A stretch of DNA of 64,000 nt, taken from JBLIRR01 sp049472395 (GTDB taxonomy: Bacteria > SZUA-182 > DTGQ01 > JBLIRR01). The notes below the pieces were generated by a model, which saw only the letters and a program-made list of their open reading frames with translations, was not told where the DNA came from and searched no databases. Below, piece after piece: positions 1 to 8,687 of this stretch; the first letter of the stretch is position 1, and each line of letters starts with the position of its first letter. The stretch is taken from the NCBI GenBank assembly GCA_049472395.1, contig JBLIRR010000007.1, positions 27,393 to 91,392 on the forward strand, given 5' to 3'. The position numbers and the translations under genes are program-made.

Positions 1-164
1 TATGTGAGTATAGCCATAATGCTTTCATATAATCCAGGCTGAATACTGCTCTTGTGCTCTGCTAGTTCATTAAAGAAGGAGTTGTATAATTCTAAAGATC
101 TGGGATTCTCCTCAAGTAAAGCCAAATAATTCCTTGCGGCTTTAAATTTATTTTTACTCATCAT
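1..164 (-). CDS. Partial hypothetical protein (N-terminus only)
   Basis: An open frame starts at a tandem ATGATG and runs off the left edge of the window, giving about 54 residues (begins MMSKNKFKAARNYLALLEEN). The visible part is hydrophilic and likely helical, with the leucine and asparagine spacing seen in TPR-type helices, but no family can be named. It starts only 6 bases after the stop of the epimerase gene on the same strand, so it is probably the next gene of the same operon. No clear ribosome binding site is seen; translational coupling is likely. Confidence 0.55.
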   Translation of the reverse strand, partial: MMSKNKFKAARNYLALLEENPRSLELYNSFFNELAEHKSSIQPGLYESIMAILT

Positions 165-170
165 GGTGTT

Positions 171-1103
171 CTAAACATTCGCGTACTGATTTATTTTTAT
201 TATCTGATACCCTTTTATCAGTTCAGCTATTCCCTCTTGAAGTGTATAGAGTGGTTTAAAGCCTGTTGCCTCTATTTTTTCGTTACTTACCATATAATTT
301 CGCTTATCTGGATCTTCTCCTACTTTGGCTTCTATAAAATAAAAACTGGGAATTTGTTTTTTGATCTCTTCACATAACTGCCATTTGCTCAAATTGGCAT
401 CACTCAGTCCTACATTATATGGCTGATCTTTCATTGTTTCGAAGTTATTCAGACAATGCAGAAATGCCCTTGCCACATCACGAACATAAATATAGTTACG
501 TTTAAAATGAGCCTGGTAAAGCACATGATATCCATTATAAAAAGCCCGATATGTGAAATCATTTACTAAAAGATCCAGACGCATTCTTGGGCTTATCCCA
601 AAAACAGTTGCCAGTCTTAACGTGACAACATTCCCATCGGACAACAAATCTCTTTCTATGGCAACTTTCAACTTTCCATATAAGGAAATTGGATTGAGTG
701 GTGTTTCTTCCGTACAATAAATATTTTCTTGACCAATGCCATATCCACTATTAGTTGTGGGAAAAATAATTATCTGTTCTTTATTGCGCAATTCAAGAAT
801 CAATTGTATGGCATCATAATTAATTGATTGTGCTTCAAGGGGCACTCTATCGCATAACGGGGCGCCTACAAGACATGCCAAGGGAATAATCGCATTCACT
901 TCTTTTAGACATTTTTTGAGCAAAGATCTATCCCTTACATCACCCCGGATAACCGTGAGTTCTTTTCTATAGCAACAATCGAGAAGCGATGTTTGATTAT
1001 ACATGAAATTATCAATAACTGTAACAAAATGTCCCTTATTCAACAATTCAGGAACCATAATAGATCCCAAATATCCCGCACCTCCTGTTACTAATATCTT
1101 CAT
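171..1103 (-). CDS. NAD-dependent epimerase/dehydratase (extended SDR, nucleotide-sugar modifying)
   Basis: This 310-residue protein has the full length of an extended short-chain dehydrogenase. The N-terminal Rossmann motif GGAGYLG is at residues 7-13, an acidic residue (D31) ends the second strand as expected for NAD ribose binding, and the catalytic Tyr-x-x-x-Lys is Y142/K146. Family members epimerise, dehydrate or reduce NDP-sugars in the cytoplasm; the exact substrate cannot be read. An AGGGG ribosome site precedes the ATG. It follows the split transketolase genes by 12 bases, so the enzymes probably feed the same sugar precursor to the neighbouring ABC exporter and glycosyltransferase. 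GalE-like, RmlB-like or heptose-epimerase functions are all possible. Confidence 0.88.
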   Translation of the reverse strand: MKILVTGGAGYLGSIMVPELLNKGHFVTVIDNFMYNQTSLLDCCYRKELTVIRGDVRDRSLLKKCLKEVNAIIPLACLVGAPLCDRVPLEAQSINYDAIQLILELRNKEQIIIFPTTNSGYGIGQENIYCTEETPLNPISLYGKLKVAIERDLLSDGNVVTLRLATVFGISPRMRLDLLVNDFTYRAFYNGYHVLYQAHFKRNYIYVRDVARAFLHCLNNFETMKDQPYNVGLSDANLSKWQLCEEIKKQIPSFYFIEAKVGEDPDKRNYMVSNEKIEATGFKPLYTLQEGIAELIKGYQIIKINQYANV

Positions 1104-1115
1104 AATAGTATCCCC

Positions 1116-2072
1116 TTATATATATGCCCGTTCTTCATTCCATGCTAATAGTTCTTGAATAATACTTTCTTTATCAAGTCCGCATTCTCTCAGAAGATTT
1201 TCCCTTATTCCATAAGCATATAATCCCTCATCTTTTATGGCAAAGCGTTGTAAAGGGATGCATATATGAGCATCGGCCAGTATTTCAGCCATAATGCTTC
1301 CAAGGCCGCCATGGATTGTATGTTCCTCAATTGTGATGATTCTTTTTGTAGGTCTTACACATTCAATAAGCTCGTGTGCATTGACCGGCTTTAATCTAAA
1401 TATATCAATTACTTGAGTCTTAATTGAATATTTTTCTAACTCTGATGCAATCTCGACTGCGTTATGCACCATAGAGCCAGTGGCAATAATACTGAGGTCT
1501 TTTCCCTTGTGAAGAACGCTAAATCCAGCGCTTAAATCTTTATTCTTTTCATATAAAAGGGGATATTTCCCTTTATCAAATCGAAAATAAAGAGGCATGG
1601 AGGATTGTAAAGAAATATCAACTAATCTTGCTGCACTATTGGAATCTGCAGGACTATATATGTGCATGTGTGCCAGAGCCCTCATAATAGAAATATCTTC
1701 TGTGGCATGATGCGTGGGACCATCGACACTATAGGCATAACCTGTACCAACACCTATAATCGTCACAGGAAGACACATTGAACATATATCAATTTTTATT
1801 TGTTCATAGCAACGCAGTGTAATAAAAGAAGCAATACTATATACATATACTCTTTTACCACTTAAAGCCAAGCCAGCTGCAACAGAGATTAGATTTTGTT
1901 CTGATATTCCTGCATTTATAAATTGATCTTTTAAATCCTCTCTGAATCTATCCAAACTAGGAGCCCCATATTCATTCGATATAAAAATTATATTCCTATC
2001 AGATTGGGCAAGGGAAAAAAGCTCGTCAATAAAAGCGTCTCTGAACTCAATGTTAGATAGATTCGTATTCAT
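1116..2072 (-). CDS. Transketolase, C-terminal half (pyrimidine-binding and C-terminal domains)
   Basis: This subunit carries the pyrimidine-binding and C-terminal domains of a thiamine-diphosphate transketolase (for example GISEQNLISVAAGLA and the final IEEHTIHGGLGS region). I place the start at the ATG at 2072 (protein MNTNLSNIEF..., about 318 residues), which has GGA about 10 bases upstream. The longer open frame back to 2291 only overlaps the partner gene out of frame. It overlaps the end of the N-terminal-half gene by 20 bases, typical of translational coupling between the two subunits of a split transketolase. Inside a glycan cluster it may transfer a two-carbon unit to make an unusual or branched sugar rather than serve central metabolism. 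DXS-like activity is less likely. Confidence 0.88.
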   Translation of the reverse strand: MNTNLSNIEFRDAFIDELFSLAQSDRNIIFISNEYGAPSLDRFREDLKDQFINAGISEQNLISVAAGLALSGKRVYVYSIASFITLRCYEQIKIDICSMCLPVTIIGVGTGYAYSVDGPTHHATEDISIMRALAHMHIYSPADSNSAARLVDISLQSSMPLYFRFDKGKYPLLYEKNKDLSAGFSVLHKGKDLSIIATGSMVHNAVEIASELEKYSIKTQVIDIFRLKPVNAHELIECVRPTKRIITIEEHTIHGGLGSIMAEILADAHICIPLQRFAIKDEGLYAYGIRENLLRECGLDKESIIQELLAWNEERAYI

Positions 2073-2889
2073 CCCATTGCAATTCCTCTTTTGCATGTGT
2101 AATTTCTTTCTCGCTTGTAAGAGAACGAGCATGCCACATAGGATCATTTTCCATGAAAGATATGCCTTTCCCCTTGACAGTTTGAGCGATAATAATGAAT
2201 GGTTTCGTGGTATCTCGGGAACGTGCATATCGAAAAACCTTGATAAGTTCGTCAAAACTATGACCATTGCACACCGCAACTTCCCAGCCAAATGCTTCCC
2301 ATTTATCAGAAAAGGGCTCGAGGGATGTAAAATCTTCTGTAAAATCTATAGATCCGATATTATTTCTATCAACAATAGCAATGAGATTGTTCAATTTATT
2401 TTTACTTGCGAATAATCCGGCTTCCCACACTGAACCTTCGGTGCATTCAGCATCTCCCATAAGTACAAATTGGAAATGATTTTTTTTATCCATTTTAGCA
2501 GCCAGCGAGATCCCCGCTGCCAATCCCAGGCCATGCCCTAAAGAACCAGTAGTCACTTCGACACCTGGTATTTTTTTATCCGGGTGGCCCCCTAACACAC
2601 AATTTCCTTGTCGGTAACGACTTGTAATCCATTCTGCAGGAAAAAAGCCCCTATCAGCTAATACCGCATAAAGGGCAGTCTCCCCATGGCCCTTACTTAA
2701 TAAAAAGCGGTCCCTCTCACCCCATTCTGCATTACCGGCATCGACATTAAGAATGCCCCCATAATAAAGGGCTACGAGAATATCGACACAGGATAGTGAA
2801 GAAACAATATGTCCCCCCGTACATATACACATCTTTAGTATTTTATAGCGCATTTGATGTGCCTTACGGTCTAATTTTATCATATCCAT
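2053..2889 (-). CDS. Transketolase, N-terminal half (TPP-binding domain)
   Basis: At 278 residues this is the usual length of the N-terminal subunit of a split transketolase. The thiamine-diphosphate motif begins with GDAE at residues 145-148 and closes near DRNN at about residue 174-177. The HGE near residue 68 and the GSLGHGLG stretch near residue 115 are typical family landmarks. A strong GAGGG ribosome site precedes the ATG at 2889. It lies 41 bases downstream of the ABC-transporter ATPase gene and overlaps its partner by 20 bases, so the pair is in the exporter operon. Together the two halves should form one cytoplasmic ketol transferase. Confidence 0.9.
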   Translation of the reverse strand: MDMIKLDRKAHQMRYKILKMCICTGGHIVSSLSCVDILVALYYGGILNVDAGNAEWGERDRFLLSKGHGETALYAVLADRGFFPAEWITSRYRQGNCVLGGHPDKKIPGVEVTTGSLGHGLGLAAGISLAAKMDKKNHFQFVLMGDAECTEGSVWEAGLFASKNKLNNLIAIVDRNNIGSIDFTEDFTSLEPFSDKWEAFGWEVAVCNGHSFDELIKVFRYARSRDTTKPFIIIAQTVKGKGISFMENDPMWHARSLTSEKEITHAKEELQWDEYESI

Positions 2890-2930
2890 AACCCTCTTAT
2901 TTCCCCACTTTTTCCCGACAGCCCAATTCT

Positions 2931-4256
2931 CTATTGTTCGTCAAGAAAACAAATATTTTTTGTACTCCATTTCAGTTTTGGTCTGATCACTCCAGCCATA
3001 ATACCACTGTATTCTTTACAACACCCTTCATTATCATTTACCATGAAAGAAATTACCCCTTGTGCAATAACTTGAGGGCGTTTAATATCTGTTTGAATGT
3101 AAATATTAAGTGTGTAAAAACCTACATTTAAAAGATTACCCGGCAGAATGCAGGTCGTCTGAAATATACCGGCAGGATGTGGCTGATTAGACCATTCATC
3201 ATGTCCCAGATTAATAGAACGCATATTAGCTGATGCTAAAACGCACACATTCCATTTATCAAGTATATGGATAAATGTGGTTATTCGAGAACCAGGTTTG
3301 AAATTCCAGAATTCTATTTCAATATAAATATCTTTCTGAATATCCACATCCGATCTTACTGCCCCATCTGAAATGATACGTACACTTCGCAACCTTATTT
3401 TATCATTCCCGGGAGCTATAGATGCATCTTTCCACAATTGTTCACCATAATTTCCCTTTTTCTGTTCAGTATATCCTTCAATAACATCTTTCACTGGCCC
3501 TCTCTTTTTCAATTTTCCTTCTTCCAACCACATTGCCTGTGAGCATAAATTTGATATTGATGCAAGATTGTGACTGACAAATAGCACAGTCCTTCCTTCA
3601 CCGGAAATATCCTTCATTTTCCCCAAACATTTTTTTTGAAATTGAAAATCACCCACAGCCAAAACCTCATCAACAAGGAGTAGTTCAGGTTCCAGGTGAG
3701 CCGCAACAGCAAAGGCTAATCTCACATTCATCCCACTCGAATATCTCTTTATGGGAGTATCAATAAACTTCTCTACGCCGGAAAAGGCAACGATCTCATC
3801 AAATTTTTTTTTAATCTCAACTCTGGTCATTCCGAGGATAGCTCCATTTAGATAAATATTCTCTCTGCCAGTTAATTCGGGGTGAAAACCGGTCCCTACC
3901 TCCAATAAGCTTGATACCCTCCCCCGTATACGAATCATACCTTCAGTTGGATCAGTTATCTGACTTAATATTTTAAGAAGCGTCGATTTACCTGCGCCGT
4001 TTCGACCAATGATACCTAAAACTTCTCCTTGATTGACGTTAAAAGAAACATCCTTAAGTGCCCAGAATTCATTGTTTGATAATGAAGATGTTTTGGATAT
4101 ACTTTTTGCCTTGTATGGATTATTATTACCCTGGAAAGGGTGTAAAAAAAATTTAATGCTACCCATGAGTTGTTCACGCAGGGTATCATGTCTTAGGGTA
4201 GCGCCTAACACATACTTCTTACCAATGTTCATGACCCGAATTATAGGTGTTGGCAT
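2931..4256 (-). CDS. wzt: Polysaccharide ABC transporter ATP-binding protein (Wzt-like, with C-terminal glycan-binding domain)
   Basis: This 441-residue protein combines an ABC ATPase with a C-terminal beta-sandwich of about 150 residues, the arrangement of O-antigen Wzt proteins that recognise the end of the exported glycan. Walker A (GRNGAGKST) is at residues 84-92, followed by an ABC signature beginning YSSGM, a Walker B ending LLVDEVLAVGD and a switch histidine in FVSHNL. It has the long N-terminal loop between the first strand and Walker A usual in this branch. The permease gene lies directly upstream, 43 bases away. The substrate is probably an O-antigen or capsule-like chain built by the nearby enzymes. 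Confidence 0.93.
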   Translation of the reverse strand: MPTPIIRVMNIGKKYVLGATLRHDTLREQLMGSIKFFLHPFQGNNNPYKAKSISKTSSLSNNEFWALKDVSFNVNQGEVLGIIGRNGAGKSTLLKILSQITDPTEGMIRIRGRVSSLLEVGTGFHPELTGRENIYLNGAILGMTRVEIKKKFDEIVAFSGVEKFIDTPIKRYSSGMNVRLAFAVAAHLEPELLLVDEVLAVGDFQFQKKCLGKMKDISGEGRTVLFVSHNLASISNLCSQAMWLEEGKLKKRGPVKDVIEGYTEQKKGNYGEQLWKDASIAPGNDKIRLRSVRIISDGAVRSDVDIQKDIYIEIEFWNFKPGSRITTFIHILDKWNVCVLASANMRSINLGHDEWSNQPHPAGIFQTTCILPGNLLNVGFYTLNIYIQTDIKRPQVIAQGVISFMVNDNEGCCKEYSGIMAGVIRPKLKWSTKNICFLDEQ

Positions 4257-4299
4257 CTCTCAGCTCTCATAAACTCTCAGTATAAATATAATAGACTTG

Positions 4300-5151
4300 T
4301 TATATAATATCCGAAAAGGTCTTTTCCGTGGTCTTGAAAAAAATAACTCCGGAACAGAGCAGTATAAAGACGACTACAACACTTGCCCAAAATCCGGGCC
4401 AATAAGGGATATACTGCTCACCAAGTATACACCAACGGAAACCATCAATAACACCAACCATAGGATTGAGGCTATACACAAATCTCCATTTCCCAGGAAC
4501 AACGCTGGATATGAATCCCACCGGGCTAATATAAAGACCCATGCGTATTAAAAAGGGCACAACATATTTCACATCCCTGTACTTGACATTCAAAGCACTG
4601 AGCCACAGACCGATGCCAAAAGACGCAATAAATGCGATGAAGAAAAAGGCTGGCAAGAGCAATAGCAAAACACTAAAAGATAAATGATACCATACCATGA
4701 GCCCAAGTAGAATAATAAAAGCTATAAGAAAATCAATGACACCGCTTATTGTGGCACTTGCAGGAATAATAAGCCTGGGAAAATACACCTTAGTGATTAG
4801 GTTGCTCGAGTTTATAAGGGAATTGCTGCTTTGGCTCATGGAGTTTGCAAAAAACTGCCAGGGTAAAAGCGCTACAAAGGTCATCACGGTATATGGTGCC
4901 CCACCACTGGGAAGTTTGGCAATATGTCCGAAAATCGCTGTAAATATGATCATGGTAAGCACAGGCTGGAGCACCGCCCAAACAATGCCTATAAGCGTTT
5001 GTTTGTAACGAATGATAACATTACGCCAGACAAGAAATCCAAAGAGTTCACGGTAACTCCATAGCTCTTTAAGATTCACTCCTGCTATTCCATGCCGTGG
5101 TTGGATAACACGCTCTGATAAAGCGTGTGCGGGTATCATAGTATCAGACAT
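4300..5151 (-). CDS. wzm: Polysaccharide ABC transporter permease (Wzm-like, ABC-2 type)
   Basis: This 283-residue ABC-2 type permease has a hydrophilic N-terminus ending in a WRNVIIRYKQTLIGIVWAV-type segment typical of the family, followed by about six hydrophobic stretches. It pairs with the Wzt-like ATPase just downstream to carry lipid-linked polysaccharide across the inner membrane. A GAGAA site lies just upstream of the start. The gene begins 9 bases after a glycosyltransferase stop, so glycosyltransferase, permease, ATPase, transketolase halves and epimerase read as one transcript. Confidence 0.93.
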   Translation of the reverse strand: MSDTMIPAHALSERVIQPRHGIAGVNLKELWSYRELFGFLVWRNVIIRYKQTLIGIVWAVLQPVLTMIIFTAIFGHIAKLPSGGAPYTVMTFVALLPWQFFANSMSQSSNSLINSSNLITKVYFPRLIIPASATISGVIDFLIAFIILLGLMVWYHLSFSVLLLLLPAFFFIAFIASFGIGLWLSALNVKYRDVKYVVPFLIRMGLYISPVGFISSVVPGKWRFVYSLNPMVGVIDGFRWCILGEQYIPYWPGFWASVVVVFILLCSGVIFFKTTEKTFSDII

Positions 5152-5160
5152 CTTATATTC

Positions 5161-6132
5161 TCATACATGTTCAAATAATGGGGACAATCCTTTTATTTTG
5201 CATTTTACGCATGATATCTTGTGACGCAATTTTCTCAGATTCCAAATAATCTTATAATAAAGAAATCTTTTTTTACATGCCATATATTCATCTAAATAAA
5301 TAAAAGGAAATAAGCTCTCATCAATATTTCTGAAATTTTTTTCAAGAGTAATCCACTCTGTTTTTTTTCGAGAGGGATTTCTATGGGGATCAATACCATA
5401 CGTTTCATAAAAATCTTTTTTAAAAAACTCAATTCCTCCGGTCTTTTCGCGACAATATTTCCATCGTCCTGAAATTCTATCTATTGTAATGATAGTACCA
5501 TCATACACTGCTTTGATAATCCCATTTTTATAACCAGAATAAATCCTCCAAAAAATATCAGAGTCTTCACCACAACCCCAGAGTTTAATCCTGTCACCAA
5601 AAAAATCAATATCTTTTAATGCATTATAGGTGAGTGCAAAGGTAGTTCCTTGCACTTTATTATCATAGAAACTCCTCAATGTTCCCTGTGCACTGCTTAA
5701 GCGTCCTAAGATAAAATTATAGCCGTTTTTGAAATGAAAAATAAATTTTTTCAATGAATGAGTATATACAAAAGGATTATCATCATCCAAGAAAATAATC
5801 AAATCATAATTATTGCCTTCTTGCCTTAAGTAATAATTAAATAATTCTCCTTTATTATAGTGATTAGATTTCCCAACTAATACCAAGCTGTCAATGTCTA
5901 AGGAATGAATATTCCTCACGTGTTTTAAATAATTACCCGATATTATTTTTATTTGACTTTCTGCAAGATTTTCTAAATATTCAGAACCATCGTCCGAGAG
6001 GGTAATGTGAATCTTAAAATCTTGATTGCACTGCTGTCTTCTGATTGATGTAATTGTCCCTTGCAATACCCCCATGTACTCTTGATATTTTTCTTTTGGA
6101 ATGAATGATTGAATCAGGAACAGTATATTCAT
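5161..6132 (-). CDS. Glycosyltransferase, GT-A fold (family 2-like)
   Basis: A 323-residue cytoplasmic protein whose first third resembles a GT-A nucleotide-sugar binding fold (TLSDDGSEYL near residue 45, then FLDDDNPF around residue 120, the probable metal-binding Asp cluster). A later GCGEDSDIFWRIY segment resembles the ED acid/base motif of GT2 enzymes. The C-terminal 80 residues are basic and may associate with the membrane. It is first in the minus-strand export operon. Donor and acceptor cannot be predicted. The region upstream is strongly AT-rich and could hold the operon promoter. Confidence 0.75.
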   Translation of the reverse strand: MNILFLIQSFIPKEKYQEYMGVLQGTITSIRRQQCNQDFKIHITLSDDGSEYLENLAESQIKIISGNYLKHVRNIHSLDIDSLVLVGKSNHYNKGELFNYYLRQEGNNYDLIIFLDDDNPFVYTHSLKKFIFHFKNGYNFILGRLSSAQGTLRSFYDNKVQGTTFALTYNALKDIDFFGDRIKLWGCGEDSDIFWRIYSGYKNGIIKAVYDGTIITIDRISGRWKYCREKTGGIEFFKKDFYETYGIDPHRNPSRKKTEWITLEKNFRNIDESLFPFIYLDEYMACKKRFLYYKIIWNLRKLRHKISCVKCKIKGLSPLFEHV

Positions 6133-6447
6133 ACTTCAGAATCATTGTAAACAATATATTTATTTCTAGCTCCGCCCTTTCAGTTACATTTTAATAAAAA
6201 TGAGACTTATAACAAAAATAAATATTATTATATTTATCAGATATTATAATATTAATTGCTTTTATATATATCGCGCATAAGCATATGAAGTTTGGGTAAT
6301 TCTTTCATTTTATTATCGGAAAAAAATAAAAATTAATTTTATCCGAATCAATCTCTTATCAATAAAAGAACGGAATCGTGAGTATGAGATTCCACCCGAA
6401 TTTCACAAGGGGGAATCAATATCGAAAGTATATCACATACAATTATT
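6133..6447 (-). other. AT-rich intergenic region, no gene
   Basis: This 315-base stretch separates the export operon from the methyltransferase remnant. It is very AT-rich and no coding frame with protein-like composition was seen. It probably contains the promoter of the minus-strand operon that starts at 6132, but I cannot single out -35/-10 boxes with confidence. Confidence 0.5.
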
Positions 6448-7083
6448 TTAATCTGTTGCTTTTTTATTTTTCATCCAGAGCCGTTCATATCGGGGCTGTA
6501 ACGGTATTCTTTCCCACTGTGTATCAGCATTTTTTGACACACACATTAATGCTATATAATGCATTGTCCATTCCGCCAAAACAAACTGTATCCAGCATAC
6601 CGGGCACATATTGAATGGAACTATAATCTTCAAGTCTAAACATTGCATATCCATTTACACTCATATTTAACACTTGTCTTAACCATTCCATGCTCTCTTA
6701 TGATAATCTCATAATTATTGCAGGCGTAATAATCAGCAAGTAATGTGGGAGAGAATTGGTAAAATCCATGATCAACATAATTATTACTCGGGACCATCTG
6801 AATGATGTAGCCTTCTTCTTTTAATGCCATATTAAGATGTTTAAATACTTTCCTCGTTTCAAAAATATGTTTAAGCGTGCCCGTGTCCAAAACGAGGTCA
6901 TATCGAATTTCCAAAGCCTTTGTAATATCATCCTTATTGAGGTCAAAAAATATATTTGCACCTGTAGAATTGATCTTCCGTTAACCACACATCCTGCCTT
7001 CCTAAAGACAATAAGCTTCAAGAAATGTTATTCGCTGTGCATGCTTCTATAAAATATTTTACATGACCTTCCATAAATCCCAT
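6448..7083 (-). pseudogene. Decayed SAM-dependent methyltransferase gene (frameshifts and nonsense codon)
   Basis: Reading the minus strand from an ATG at 7083, preceded by a good TAAGGAGA ribosome site, gives MGFMEGHVKYF then an in-frame stop after about 20 residues. The same frame resumes with SLGRQDVWLTEDQF, then shifts by one base to NKDDITKALEIRYDLVLDTG, continues through a SNNYVDHGFYQFSPT motif to about 6640, and shifts again to VPGMLDTVCFGGMDNALYS. The order of pieces matches a family of class I methyltransferase-like proteins common in glycan clusters (the DLVLDTGTLKH strand and the YQFSP motif are recognisable). At least one stop and two or three frameshifts mean it is not functional unless the sequence is wrong. 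Confidence 0.75.
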
Positions 7084-7477
7084 ATGAGTTTCTCCTTACA
7101 CTCTTATGTGCTCAGCCCTTATAAAATACATTACAGGATACGATAATCCCTTGACAATACCTCTCTCTCCCTCCAGCTACGCCTTCCGACATCCTCCTTG
7201 ATAAATCATAGAGGAATTGCTTTTTAAAGCAGTGAAATATTGTACTACAGAAAATTTAAGAACTTTACTTGATTATAAAAAATGTCTAGAATTCTCATTT
7301 AAAAGATCGAAATCCTTCATATGGTTGCCCTGAATACTCTGAAGGTCCCATTGACTTTACAGGGTTAAATAATTATAGTAAATCTTAATACGTTGAATAC
7401 GATTTACAGGACCCTGATTATGGGGTTCAACTCAGATCACGTTCACAGTTCATCATATGAATGGAGCTTGAAAGCTT
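7084..7477 (+). other. Intergenic region upstream of the nonulosonic acid module
   Basis: About 390 bases with no convincing gene. It lies between the divergently placed methyltransferase remnant and the NeuA-like gene, so it should contain the promoter of the plus-strand cluster. A short open stretch near 7304-7386 has protein-like composition but no start, ribosome site or recognisable family. It may be another relic. Confidence 0.45.
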
Positions 7478-8683
7478 ATGAAGAAAAACCTAAAAAAAGA
7501 ATGTGTCGCAGTGAATGCACTTGCTATTATACCAGCCCGTGGGGGATCAAAAGGTATCCCGCGTAAAAATCTCACTTTACTAGCAGGTAAACCATTGCTT
7601 GCTCATACCATTGAGTGTGCCCGTAATTCAAAAAGCATTAACCGAGTCATTGTTTCTACTGATGACAGAGATATTGCTGAAGTTGCACAACACTATAAGA
7701 GTGAAGTGATCATGCGCCCTCCCGAAATAAGCGGTGACAGCGCTTCCTCTGAATCCGCTTTGCTTCACGTTCTTAATCATCTTCTCTCTTCTGAGCACTA
7801 TGAACCAGAGATAATCGTTTTCCTCCAATGCACTTCTCCACTTACAATTCCGGAGGATATTGACGGCACTATGCGCATTCTTCTCGATAACGATGCAGAC
7901 ACCGCTTTGGCAGTAGCACCTTTCCATTATTTTCTTTGGCAAAAACATAAAGATGGGAGCGCAGTAGGAGTGGGTCATGACAAAAAAGTACGCCTTTTGC
8001 GTCAAGAAAGGGAGCCACTCTTCCGGGAAACCGGCGGAGTATATATTATGCGGACAAAAGGTTTTAAAAAGGCTCAACATCGTTTTTTCGGAAAAACGTC
8101 CTTATATGTTCTGCCAAATGAACGATGTGTGGAAATAGATAATCCTGAAGATTTTCACATTGCAGAAGTCCTGATGCGTGAATTTCAAAAAAAACAAAAA
8201 ATACAGGCTCTCCCAGATCGAATCGCCATGCTTGTACTCGACTTTGATGGAATTTTTACAAATAACAAGGTTATCGTGTGTGAAGATGGAAAAGAAGCTG
8301 TGGTGTGCGATCGAGGTGACGGATGGGGAATTAGCCAATTGAAAAAAAAACGTATTCCTCTGTTGGTTTTATCCACTGAAAAAAATCCCGTTGTAAAAGT
8401 ACGTTGTGAAAAACTCGGGATTGAATGTATACACGGAGTTGATGATAAGCTCTCTGTTTTAAAAACCTTGTTCACCGAGCGAAGCATTCACGCTGATGAT
8501 GTAATATATGTAGGGAATGATCTCAATGATCTTCAATGTTTGCAGGAAGTAGGATGCCCCGTCGTACCACGCGATGCTCATCGACAAGTTCGGGCTGCCG
8601 CAAGAATTATCTTATCAGCGTATGGCGGGAATGGAGCTATCCGCGAGATATGTGAACTCATAAATCAAAAATTGGAGGAATAA
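7478..8683 (+). CDS. CMP-nonulosonate cytidylyltransferase fused to a KdsC-like HAD phosphatase
   Basis: This 401-residue protein has two domains. Residues about 12-235 form a CMP-sugar synthetase, with the CTP-binding motif ARGGSKGIPRKN near residues 20-31 and ERCVEIDNPEDF near the domain end. Residues about 245-395 form a KdsC-type HAD phosphatase with an intact DFDG nucleophile/acid pair near residue 254, the small residue/Lys motifs in between, and GNDLND near residue 347. The first domain activates a sialic-type acid with CTP; the second could remove the 9-phosphate left by the synthase. It stands 4 bases before the NeuB-like gene. Whether the sugar is Neu5Ac, KDN, legionaminic or pseudaminic acid is not visible. 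This layout resembles animal CMP-sialic acid synthetases. Confidence 0.88.
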   Translation: MKKNLKKECVAVNALAIIPARGGSKGIPRKNLTLLAGKPLLAHTIECARNSKSINRVIVSTDDRDIAEVAQHYKSEVIMRPPEISGDSASSESALLHVLNHLLSSEHYEPEIIVFLQCTSPLTIPEDIDGTMRILLDNDADTALAVAPFHYFLWQKHKDGSAVGVGHDKKVRLLRQEREPLFRETGGVYIMRTKGFKKAQHRFFGKTSLYVLPNERCVEIDNPEDFHIAEVLMREFQKKQKIQALPDRIAMLVLDFDGIFTNNKVIVCEDGKEAVVCDRGDGWGISQLKKKRIPLLVLSTEKNPVVKVRCEKLGIECIHGVDDKLSVLKTLFTERSIHADDVIYVGNDLNDLQCLQEVGCPVVPRDAHRQVRAAARIILSAYGGNGAIREICELINQKLEE

Positions 8684-8687
8684 AAAT

